Part shown: positions 1 to 4,610 of the stretch, one piece after another
Layout: the number at the start of each line of letters is the position of its first letter
Numbering within the stretch: position 1 is the first letter of the stretch
DNA from: an uncultured Pseudomonadota bacterium
Lineage (GTDB): Bacteria; Myxococcota; UBA796
Direction of reading: 5' to 3'
Assembly (NCBI GenBank): GCA_913040875.1
Contig: CAJWHX010000218.1
Location: 1-6,194 of the forward strand
DNA length: 6,194 bases
The notes under the pieces: model-generated
Told to the model about the DNA's origin: nothing
Database searches by the model: none
The model's input: the letters and a program-made list of their open reading frames with translations, nothing else
Made by a program: the position numbers and the translations under genes

Positions 1-41
1 ATGGTTGATAGCATTGTTTCATCAAATTTTTTCACGCTCAT
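1..41 (-). CDS. possible 5' fragment of a minus-strand gene running off the window
   Basis: On the minus strand an ATG at 41-39 opens a frame of 13 codons (MSVKKFDETMLST) that reaches the window edge without a stop. A GGA lies 8 bases upstream of the ATG and could act as a weak Shine-Dalgarno. The position, 66 bases beyond the stop of the YbjN-like gene and on the same strand, would suit a following gene in the same transcription unit. Only 13 residues are visible, so no function can be given, and a chance open frame of this length is common. Confidence 0.3.
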   Translation of the reverse strand, partial: MSVKKFDETMLST

Positions 42-52
42 CGTATTTGTCC

Positions 53-71
53 AAAGTTGAAAGTTGAAAGT
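53..71. repeat. short 7-base tandem repeat (AAAGTTG)
   Basis: AAAGTTG occurs twice head to tail at 53-66, and a partial third copy (AAAGT) follows. It lies between the stop of the YbjN-like gene and the possible gene start at 41. At 2.7 copies of 7 bases it may be replication slippage with no function. It is not a hairpin, and it has no terminator-like T-run. Confidence 0.5.
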
Positions 72-107
72 CTTGTTGGTGTATAACAGGTATATTTGTG
101 AATCCGT

Positions 108-812
108 TTAAATCCACTCGTCTTCACTTGATTCTTCTTCAGAAGAATCATCAAGTAATTCTATCTGTGATTCATCGAGGGGCTCATTTGAGGGGGGTTC
201 AGGCAATTGATTTGAGGTCAGTTCGTCAGAGTCGTCTTCAGTTTTGTCGTCTTCTCTATTGAACTCTCGTATGCGCTCTCGGAATCCTTCTAAGGCTTCT
301 TCCAAATCATCTTGTTCGTTGTACGATTCAAAGATGGGTCGGATGTCATTGCGTAGAAGGTCTTCATGCACGACATTGTGTGTGAGAGCATACTTTAAGT
401 ATGGGTGAAAAATATCGACCAAGCGCGCCAATGTTTTGCAGCAACGACGGATTTGCTCGGTTGTCAACGTACCATCTTCAATAGGGAAGTCGATGGTTGG
501 GCGAACCTCTCCATCACCTGGATCTACTTCGAAGTCAAGGAGTTTGACTTGCCAAGCTATAATCGCAAAACTCTTCAACACGGCATAGGCAGATTCATCC
601 AATGGGATGTGATATGCTGAAGGCACAAAGAACTTGATGTATTCCCCATCTTCTGTGAGCTGGATCACAACGATCAACAAGGTTCGGCCATTTTCATTCT
701 GGTAATTGTCAGCAGGGAATAGGATGACTGGTTCCTGTGTCAATTCATGCAATGAGTACCGAAGATTGGCTTCATCAAGAGCCATTAAGATATCTTCCAT
801 CTTGATTGCCAT
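108..812 (-). CDS. YbjN / type III secretion chaperone-like domain protein with acidic C-terminal tail
   Basis: This is a 234-residue cytoplasmic protein with no signal peptide or membrane segment. Residues about 5-145 show the alternating helix-strand pattern of the YbjN/CesT-like fold: an opening helix (EDILMALDEANLRY), then hydrophobic strands (GRTLLIVVIQL, EYIKFFVPSAY), then helices ending near HPYLKYAL. Proteins of this fold are peptide-binding chaperones or regulators, and the partner here is unknown. Residues about 167-186 form a charged helix (LEEALEGFRERIREF). The last 48 residues are disordered-looking, with 21 Asp/Glu and one Lys, ending SSEEESSEDEWI. The frame can also start at GTG 824. 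ATG 812 is preferred because a GAG lies 7 bases upstream of it, while the GTG has no ribosome-binding site. The gene lies 152 bases downstream of trmO on the same strand, and no secretion-system genes are in view. The family assignment is by pattern, not alignment. Confidence 0.7.
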   Translation of the reverse strand: MAIKMEDILMALDEANLRYSLHELTQEPVILFPADNYQNENGRTLLIVVIQLTEDGEYIKFFVPSAYHIPLDESAYAVLKSFAIIAWQVKLLDFEVDPGDGEVRPTIDFPIEDGTLTTEQIRRCCKTLARLVDIFHPYLKYALTHNVVHEDLLRNDIRPIFESYNEQDDLEEALEGFRERIREFNREDDKTEDDSDELTSNQLPEPPSNEPLDESQIELLDDSSEEESSEDEWI

Positions 813-964
813 ATCACTGCTCACAGGTTGAAGGGTGTATTGAAGTTATACCTTGTCAATGTGTTGTCATGCAAACATCATTCCAAATATTTTGACGATG
901 CATTTGGTGTGTTCTTGTTTTATCTAGACACGATGTGTGCCATGACTATGCTCATCATCAAATA

Positions 965-1525
965 TTATTTGTCTTGTTGACCAAAGATATCTCTTTCACG
1001 AGCCTTTGAGTTATTCAGTTCATCGACATATCCAGATTTGGCATCTGGAAATGCATCACAATATGTGACGTAAGGTTTAATGTCTAGAATTGGAGTTTGA
1101 TCCAATAGGTCAATGCCTTCTACGACGATGATATTTCCCTGTACAGAGTGAAGTTTTGGTGCGCTGAGTCCTATTGGGTTCGGCCGATGCGGTGCACGAG
1201 TGGCTAATGTGCCCCGTTTTACTTTGGGTCCTCGAGGTGGTTTGACCATCGGGTTCCAATGCCTGTTTAAATGTAGCCATGCAATCACCCAGATTCGGTC
1301 AAAGCCATCCAGATCTTTTAGAGCGATAGCAGGTACTTTGTCGGTGAATATTTCAATCCGAGCAATTACGGGGGTATAATCCTCCGGTGTGTGCCTCAAT
1401 TCAGATTGTCGTGGCGTGCCATGACGTTCTGTATAGGGTGAGTGTACGACTCCGATAGGCTGAATGGATATGGTTTCGGGAAAAGGCACAGCGTCGATAT
1501 AATTTTTGGGTGGCAATGTTGGCAT
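965..1525 (-). CDS. trmO: TrmO/TsaA-family tRNA (N6-threonylcarbamoyladenosine37-N6)-methyltransferase
   Basis: This 186-residue protein is a TsaA/TrmO-domain protein (older name VirR/YaeB-like). Characterised members use S-adenosylmethionine to methylate N6 of t6A at position 37 of certain tRNAs, giving m6t6A, in the cytoplasm. Visible family motifs are IGVVHSPY (24-31), GTPRQ (36-40), ATRAPHRPNPIGLS (108-121) and DLLDQTPILDIKPYV (139-153), followed by DAFPDAKSGYVDE. E. coli TrmO, about 235 residues, has an extra C-terminal domain after this point. Here the protein stops soon after the catalytic domain, as in many short homologues, and it carries about 20 extra N-terminal residues (PTLPPKNYIDAVPFPE). 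The frame stays open upstream to 1798, but that stretch overlaps the divergent CAP gene and lacks family similarity, so the ATG at 1525 is chosen. An 18-bp palindrome lies 28-45 bases upstream of it. The family is secure; the exact tRNA substrate is inferred. Confidence 0.88.
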   Translation of the reverse strand: MPTLPPKNYIDAVPFPETISIQPIGVVHSPYTERHGTPRQSELRHTPEDYTPVIARIEIFTDKVPAIALKDLDGFDRIWVIAWLHLNRHWNPMVKPPRGPKVKRGTLATRAPHRPNPIGLSAPKLHSVQGNIIVVEGIDLLDQTPILDIKPYVTYCDAFPDAKSGYVDELNNSKARERDIFGQQDK

Positions 1526-1552
1526 TGGATTCTCAGGTTTGCTCGCTACGTA

Positions 1553-1570
1553 GAGATATCTAGATATCTC
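1553..1570. promoter_or_regulatory. perfect 18-bp palindrome, candidate operator
   Basis: GAGATATCTAGATATCTC reads identically on both strands and contains GATATC twice. It lies in the 135-base gap between the divergent starts of trmO (1525, minus) and the CAP gene (1661, plus), with its centre about 36 bases from the former and 99 from the latter. This is a typical place for a dimeric repressor or activator site. No flanking T-run or coding role is seen. The regulator is unknown and function is inferred from symmetry and position only. I could not pick convincing -35/-10 pairs on either strand here. Confidence 0.5.
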
Positions 1571-1650
1571 AAATTGTAAAAATATGCTGCAGTGAAGGAT
1601 ACTTCCATGAAGTAGAGCCTGATTCTCAGTTATGATGTATAACACCTGAC

Positions 1651-1657
1651 GGGAGGG
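1651..1657 (+). promoter_or_regulatory. ribosome binding site of the CAP gene
   Basis: GGGAGGG stands 3 bases before the ATG at 1661. An in-frame TAA at 1640-1642 with no ATG, GTG or TTG between it and 1661 fixes that start. Confidence 0.75.
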
Positions 1658-1660
1658 CGT

Positions 1661-2194
1661 ATGCGCAAGATTGAGTTGGTATTGTTGGTCAGCATTGGTC
1701 AGTTTGGCTGTACAGAAGATGAGAAAACAGGAGACACAGCACCGGTCATCTCCCCTTTTGCAGAAACGGGTCCGATGACGGGAATGACCACTACCCACAA
1801 TTCAATTCGGAAAGATCACGGTATTGAAGCCGATTTGATTTGGGATGAGTACTTGGCTGAGGTGTCGCTTGAGTGGCTCGAACACCTAGCTGAAAACAAT
1901 GGCTGTCAAATGGAGCACAATTGGGACTCTCCGCTCGGTGAAAATTTAATGTGGGCAACATATTATATGAGTGCAGCAGATGTTGTGAATGGTTGGGCGT
2001 CTGAAGAGGCCTTTTATGACTACGGTAACAATTCCTGTCAGCCTGGAGAAATGTGTGGGCACTACACACAGATTGTTTGGGAAGCAACCGAGCGAGTTGG
2101 ATGCGCGATGATCGTTTGTTCAAATGGTACAGATCACATGTGGATGTGCAATTATGACCCTGCGGGCAATTGGGTTGGAGAGCGTCCGTATTAA
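1661..2194 (+). CDS. CAP (SCP/PR-1/CRISP) domain lipoprotein of eukaryote-like PR-1 type
   Basis: This is a 177-residue secreted protein. The N-terminus (MRKIELVLLVSIGQFGC) is a short signal peptide ending at Cys17, a likely but non-canonical lipobox because Gln sits at -3. An acidic linker to about residue 40 follows. The rest is one CAP domain. It begins at HNSIRKDHGI and carries the four cavity residues of the family: His86, Glu94 (in LGENL), Glu115 (in WASEE) and His134. GHYTQIVWEAT (133-143) matches the CRISP/PR-1 signature 1, and CNYDPAGNWVGERPY (163-177) ends the chain as in plant PR-1. Besides Cys17 there are exactly six cysteines (82, 126, 132, 148, 153, 163), the number that forms three disulphides in PR-1. 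Common bacterial YkwD-type CAP proteins usually lack these. CAP proteins bind sterols, lipids or ions, or act in host interaction; the activity here is unknown. Confidence 0.9.
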   Translation: MRKIELVLLVSIGQFGCTEDEKTGDTAPVISPFAETGPMTGMTTTHNSIRKDHGIEADLIWDEYLAEVSLEWLEHLAENNGCQMEHNWDSPLGENLMWATYYMSAADVVNGWASEEAFYDYGNNSCQPGEMCGHYTQIVWEATERVGCAMIVCSNGTDHMWMCNYDPAGNWVGERPY

Positions 2195-2250
2195 TATTGG
2201 AGACGGATTTCATTAGCATCAGTACTACATGGGAAGATAAATAGACTTTT

Positions 2251-2299
2251 GAGCCCTTTATGTATTGAGAAGTAAATAAAACTAGAGCCCATTATATAT
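2251..2299. repeat. imperfect 15-bp direct repeat upstream of the thioredoxin-like gene
   Basis: GAGCCCTTTATGTAT (2251-2265) and GAGCCCATTATATAT (2285-2299) match at 13 of 15 positions. Their starts are 34 bases apart, close to three helical turns. They occupy most of the 119-base gap between the CAP gene and the TlpA-like gene, and the second copy ends just before the ribosome binding site. They could be a tandem regulator site, with the AT-rich half of the second copy overlapping a -10-like TATATA. No well-spaced -35 was found. The role is inferred. Confidence 0.4.
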
Positions 2300-2300
2300 A

Positions 2301-2306
2301 GAAGGA
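2301..2306 (+). promoter_or_regulatory. ribosome binding site of the TlpA-like gene
   Basis: GAAGGA lies 7 bases before the ATG at 2314. An in-frame TAG directly precedes that ATG (2311-2313), so the coding region cannot start further upstream. Confidence 0.7.
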
Positions 2307-2313
2307 ATTGTAG

Positions 2314-2931
2314 ATGTGTTGGACGGTGTTGTTGTACAGTATTTTTCTAAACTTTGCGCAAGCTGAGAACAACGATATTGAGATTGCTACGGATATCGTT
2401 ACGGAATTGGGTATACTCAAAGTAGGGCAATATTTGCCTTCCTTCAATGGTCAAACCAGTGTGGGCGGGAGGTTATCCTCTAGATCTCTCATTGGAAAAG
2501 GCGATGTGGTCGTAGTTTCATACGCTGCAACGTGGTGTCAACCTTGTCGCTATGGCATACCAATCATTGAACGTATGGTTCAGCCTGACGATTCTGTTCA
2601 GGCAGTTTACATCGCGTTGGATACAGAGATTGTGAAGGTTCAAAAATGGGCCGAAGACATTGGTATTCGAAGTTCTATAATTGTAGATAGATTCAACGCG
2701 ATAGCCAAACGTCACGGTGTGATCATCGAAGATCAACCCAGAGAGATTCCCATTACGATTGTGGTGGATGGTAGAGGAATTATTTCACACATTTTCACTA
2801 CAGAAGGCTTTGACTTCGAAATCAAATTGAGAGAGGCTATTGAGTCTGCATCACAGAGGTCCGTTGAATCTGAGCAGTTTAAGTTACATGACCCAGAGAG
2901 TCCCCCCGATGAGCAAGGCAGTAAAGAATAG
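2314..2931 (+). CDS. TlpA/ResA-like periplasmic thioredoxin-fold protein
   Basis: This is a 205-residue exported protein. Residues 1-17 (MCWTVLLYSIFLNFAQA) look like a signal peptide with an AQA cleavage site before ENN, but the n-region has no Lys or Arg, which is unusual. The thioredoxin fold spans about 35-173. The AhpC/TlpA-type opening is VGQYLPSFNG; then the VVVVSYAATW strand leads into the WCQPC redox motif (Cys75, Cys78), and the cis-proline loop is at Pro146 (EIPITIVVDGRG). Members of this family reduce or exchange disulphides in the periplasm, for example in cytochrome c maturation; no cytochrome genes are nearby. The six-cysteine CAP protein just upstream on the same strand, 119 bases away, is a conceivable substrate, but that is speculation. 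The charged tail after about 180 is not part of the fold. Its last 48 bases overlap the 3' end of the convergent zincin gene. Confidence 0.85.
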   Translation: MCWTVLLYSIFLNFAQAENNDIEIATDIVTELGILKVGQYLPSFNGQTSVGGRLSSRSLIGKGDVVVVSYAATWCQPCRYGIPIIERMVQPDDSVQAVYIALDTEIVKVQKWAEDIGIRSSIIVDRFNAIAKRHGVIIEDQPREIPITIVVDGRGIISHIFTTEGFDFEIKLREAIESASQRSVESEQFKLHDPESPPDEQGSKE

Positions 2932-3354
2932 AAAGTAAACGATGGCCCTTGTTTCTATACAAAGCGGGGTGCTGTCATGGTACATTTTTTCATTGGCTTC
3001 GATCTCTAATGGATTGCTTTCCCAGAGTGTCCAGAAATTCAGTTGACGACCTGTAATCTTTTGCCATAGTAAACCAGTTCCATAGTGCCACCCAAGATAT
3101 AGAGCAACACCAACAGGACTGTAACGACGCATTTGCAAGGTGTGAGTTTGCTCATGATGCAATGTAGATACCGGTTCTCCTTCGACGATGAACAGCATTC
3201 CAGGAAGCGATAAGCCCAATCCACCCATGTGCAACCGCTCGACCGTGAAGATCTTCGGCGGTAGAAACATCAATGCCCAAAGGACCCAACATATCCATAA
3301 ATTTAACAGGATGCTGAGGTCAGAAAAGGAAAAAATGAGATCAGACCAGTTCAT
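2884..3354 (-). CDS. small membrane protein with zincin-type HExxH motif, function unknown
   Basis: This is a 156-residue protein with hydrophobic segments at about 12-32 and 137-155, suggesting an N-terminal and a C-terminal membrane span around a central domain. That domain holds HHEQTHTLQ (66-74), whose His67-Glu68-x-x-His71 is a zinc-metallopeptidase signature. About 45 residues on comes NPLEIEAN (114-121), where Glu117 or Glu119 could be the third zinc ligand, in the gluzincin manner. A Tyr/Trp/Gly-rich stretch (YLGWHYGTGLLW) lies between. The layout HExxHxxQ followed by NPxExEA is seen in several uncharacterised bacterial membrane peptidase-like families; I cannot name one with confidence. 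CTCC at 3361-3364 reads GGAG on the minus strand, 6 bases before the ATG, which supports this start. The 3' end overlaps the convergent TlpA-like gene by 48 bases. Peptidase activity is inferred from the motif alone. Confidence 0.72.
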   Translation of the reverse strand: MNWSDLIFSFSDLSILLNLWICWVLWALMFLPPKIFTVERLHMGGLGLSLPGMLFIVEGEPVSTLHHEQTHTLQMRRYSPVGVALYLGWHYGTGLLWQKITGRQLNFWTLWESNPLEIEANEKMYHDSTPLCIETRAIVYFLFFTALLIGGTLWVM

Positions 3355-3360
3355 AATTCG

Positions 3361-3364
3361 CTCC
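3361..3364 (-). promoter_or_regulatory. ribosome binding site of the zincin-like gene
   Basis: On the minus strand this reads GGAG, 6 bases ahead of the ATG at 3354. It is the main support for that start. Confidence 0.6.
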
Positions 3365-3370
3365 GAAAAA

Positions 3371-3384
3371 TGTACGATTGTACA
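3371..3384. promoter_or_regulatory. TGTAC-N4-GTACA inverted repeat, candidate operator
   Basis: TGTACGATTGTACA is a perfect inverted repeat with 5-base arms and a 4-base centre. It lies in the 84-base gap between the divergent zincin-like gene (start 3354) and the DUF962 gene (start 3439), 17 bases from the former and just upstream of its ribosome binding site. It could be a shared operator. In RNA it could form a weak 5-bp hairpin in the zincin leader. No regulator gene is nearby to link it to. Confidence 0.4.
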
Positions 3385-3429
3385 GCATACCAGACGAATT
3401 GACCTATGGATATTCGGACACTAAATCAC

Positions 3430-3434
3430 AAGGA
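3430..3434 (+). promoter_or_regulatory. ribosome binding site deciding the DUF962 gene start
   Basis: AAGGA stands 4 bases before the ATG at 3439. The alternative in-frame ATG at 3406 has no purine-rich stretch in front of it, and its extra 11 residues (MDIRTLNHKEK) are not like the family's N-terminus. Confidence 0.6.
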
Positions 3435-3438
3435 AAAG

Positions 3439-3756
3439 ATGGATCCAAATCGCTTTGAAACATTCAGACAGTTTTATCCCTACTATCTGTCTGAACATCA
3501 GAATCGGACATGTAGACTCTTGCACGTCATGGGGTCGATTCTTGTACTCGTTGAGTTGGGACTTTTGGTCGCTGGAATATTGACAGGTTGGGCTTGGATG
3601 GCGTTGCCTGTGACAGGGTATGGATTTGCGTGGGTGGGGCATTTTTTCTTTGAGCACAACAGACCTGCGACATTTACCTATCCACTGTGGAGTTTAATGG
3701 GAGATTGGCTCATGTTCTTCGAGGTGATCACTGGTCAAAGAGGGCTGACAGAGTAG
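3439..3756 (+). CDS. DUF962 / Mpo1-like integral membrane protein
   Basis: This 105-residue protein is a compact member of the DUF962 (Mpo1-like) family. Yeast Mpo1 is an Fe(II)-dependent dioxygenase of 2-hydroxy fatty acids, taking part in alpha-oxidation; the bacterial members are mostly uncharacterised. The conserved pattern is clear: FRQFYPYYLSEHQN (9-22), then RLLHVMGS (26-33), then GYGFAWVGHFFFEHNRPATF (60-79) and YPLWSLMGDWLMF (81-93). The His residues at 20, 29, 68 and 73 correspond to the family's conserved likely metal ligands. Two hydrophobic segments, about 31-51 and 53-72, would place it in the membrane. Its C-terminal FEVITGQRGLTE is short. It is divergent from the zincin-like gene and lies 73 bases ahead of the transpeptidase gene on the same strand. 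Family membership is confident; a fatty-acid role here is inferred. Confidence 0.88.
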   Translation: MDPNRFETFRQFYPYYLSEHQNRTCRLLHVMGSILVLVELGLLVAGILTGWAWMALPVTGYGFAWVGHFFFEHNRPATFTYPLWSLMGDWLMFFEVITGQRGLTE

Positions 3757-3819
3757 TTGCTTAGAGGATTCGTTAAAATGTCTGATTCAATTTGCATGTC
3801 ACGTTTCCACCTTTATCCC

Positions 3820-3824
3820 AGGAG
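3820..3824 (+). promoter_or_regulatory. ribosome binding site of the L,D-transpeptidase gene
   Basis: AGGAG is followed by three in-frame candidate starts: GTG 3827, ATG 3830 and ATG 3833, at 2, 5 and 8 bases. The ATGs have workable spacing and the GTG does not. The choice between 3830 and 3833 changes one residue only. Confidence 0.65.
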
Positions 3825-3829
3825 AAGTG

Positions 3830-4507
3830 ATGATGTGGATTGTATGGTATACGGTGTTTGGATGTTCAGATGGTGAGGCAAATGGACCTCTCAATGATGA
3901 GTCTGATTCTATAAAAGTATTGGCTGTGTCAGCCGATCATTTTGAACAGGACGGTTTAAAATCGGATGTGTTTGAAAAGGCATTGAAGGCTTTTGAGAAG
4001 GCAAAGTCGACGAACGTGACGACTAAAACGGTATACACGATCATTGATTTGCGGATGCACAGCAAAGAGAAGAGACTTTGGACAGTGGATCTAGCTACTG
4101 GGGAGTTGTTGTTTAATGAAGTGACTACACACGGTAGACATTCAGATTTGGATCACAATGGGTACTTAGACAGCGTCAGCAACACACCCCAATCTAAGCA
4201 AACGAGTGTTGGACTATACCGAACTGCAGAAGTGTATACAGGAAAACACGGTCGGTCTCTACGTTTGGATGGTCTAGAAGAAGGGTTTAATGACAACGCG
4301 AGACAGAGGTCCATCGTGATTCATGGGGCTGAGTATGCGGGTGATTCTTTCATAAAAAAGCATGGGAAGGCGGGGCGGTCGTTGGGCTGTCCGGCGGTTT
4401 CGGATGAGGTTTCGGATGCCTTGATTTCAGCGATTAAAGAGGGGGCATTGCTGTTTGTGTATGCACAAAATGATGAGTGGCTCAAAGAGTCTAATTTCTT
4501 AGAGTAA
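3830..4507 (+). CDS. murein L,D-transpeptidase catalytic domain lipoprotein (YkuD_2-like)
   Basis: This is a 225-residue protein. A very short hydrophobic leader (MMWIVWYTVFG) ends at Cys12 in a VFGC lipobox, so it is probably a lipoprotein, though the leader lacks any Lys or Arg. After a spacer and a helix rich in Lys/Glu (about 40-60), the catalytic domain runs from about 65 to 212. Visible family motifs are FNEVTTHGRH (95-104), SVGLYRTAEVYTGKHGRSLRLDGLEEGFNDNARQR in pieces over 126-160, VIHGAEY (His166) and SLGCPAVSDE with nucleophile Cys187. Such enzymes form 3-3 crosslinks in peptidoglycan or attach proteins to it in the periplasm. Where relatives usually have a short Gly/Ser loop, this one has DLDHNGYLD (106-114), matching the DxDxNGxxD calcium-loop pattern. 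VSDE/VSDA after the Cys is encoded by a 12-base tandem duplication. Confidence 0.87.
   Translation: MMWIVWYTVFGCSDGEANGPLNDESDSIKVLAVSADHFEQDGLKSDVFEKALKAFEKAKSTNVTTKTVYTIIDLRMHSKEKRLWTVDLATGELLFNEVTTHGRHSDLDHNGYLDSVSNTPQSKQTSVGLYRTAEVYTGKHGRSLRLDGLEEGFNDNARQRSIVIHGAEYAGDSFIKKHGKAGRSLGCPAVSDEVSDALISAIKEGALLFVYAQNDEWLKESNFLE
4396..4418 (+). repeat. 11-base direct repeat inside the transpeptidase gene
   Basis: GGTTTCGGATG occurs at 4396-4406 and again at 4408-4418, a 12-base period that keeps the frame and encodes VSD twice (VSDEVSDA). It lies just after the catalytic SLGCPA. It looks like a small in-frame slippage duplication, or chance from codon reuse. Confidence 0.5.
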
Positions 4508-4540
4508 GCATGAGCCTCCTCTGATTCAGAGAATATATTT

Positions 4541-4565
4541 CTGGTTGCGGTATCAATTGCACCAG
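4541..4565 (+). other. possible stem-loop between the transpeptidase and Ig-repeat genes
   Basis: CTGGT at 4541-4545 pairs with ACCAG at 4561-4565. After a one-base bulge, two G-C pairs and two G-U pairs extend the stem to a 6-base loop. There is no following T-run, so it is not a standard intrinsic terminator. A smaller palindrome, CTCTGA-T-TCAGAG, stands at 4519-4531. Both lie in the 103-base gap, and either could be a weak terminator or a leader structure for the gene at 4611. Confidence 0.25.
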
Positions 4566-4601
4566 AATTCAGTATGATGAAGCGTAGAATTGACTGCAGT
4601 T

Positions 4602-4605
4602 GGAG
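4602..4605 (+). promoter_or_regulatory. ribosome binding site of the Ig-repeat lipoprotein gene
   Basis: GGAG lies 5 bases before ATG 4611. The next in-frame ATG (4620) would shorten the signal peptide to MSYSLLLSLLA and has no such site. Confidence 0.65.
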
Positions 4606-4610
4606 CATCT

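Noticed and set aside
883..907. CCAAAT...ATTTGG inverted repeat between trmO and the YbjN-like gene
   Set aside because: The arms are only 6 AT-rich bases with a 13-base centre, which is expected by chance in a gap of this composition.
1631..1643. TATGATGTATAAC as a -10 region for the CAP gene
   Set aside because: It contains good -10-like hexamers, but no -35-like sequence stands at 16-18 bases upstream, and the ribosome binding site follows within 8 bases.
1526..1798. Upstream extension of the trmO frame by 91 codons
   Set aside because: It overlaps the well supported CAP gene on the other strand, spans the palindrome-bearing intergenic region, and adds a cysteine-rich sequence unlike any TrmO.
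1791..2219. 142-codon minus-strand open frame opposite the CAP gene
   Set aside because: It is the complement of a strongly conserved CAP domain, its protein has no recognisable domain, and its His/Cys/Ser-rich composition is typical of an antisense shadow.
3399..3427. TTGACC...TAAATC as a promoter for the DUF962 gene
   Set aside because: The -10 matches only 3 of 6 positions, and transcription would start about 6 bases before the ATG, cutting off the ribosome binding site.
3406..3438. Eleven-residue longer N-terminus for the DUF962 protein
   Set aside because: There is no ribosome binding site before ATG 3406, whereas AAGGA precedes ATG 3439 and the shorter protein begins in the manner of the family.
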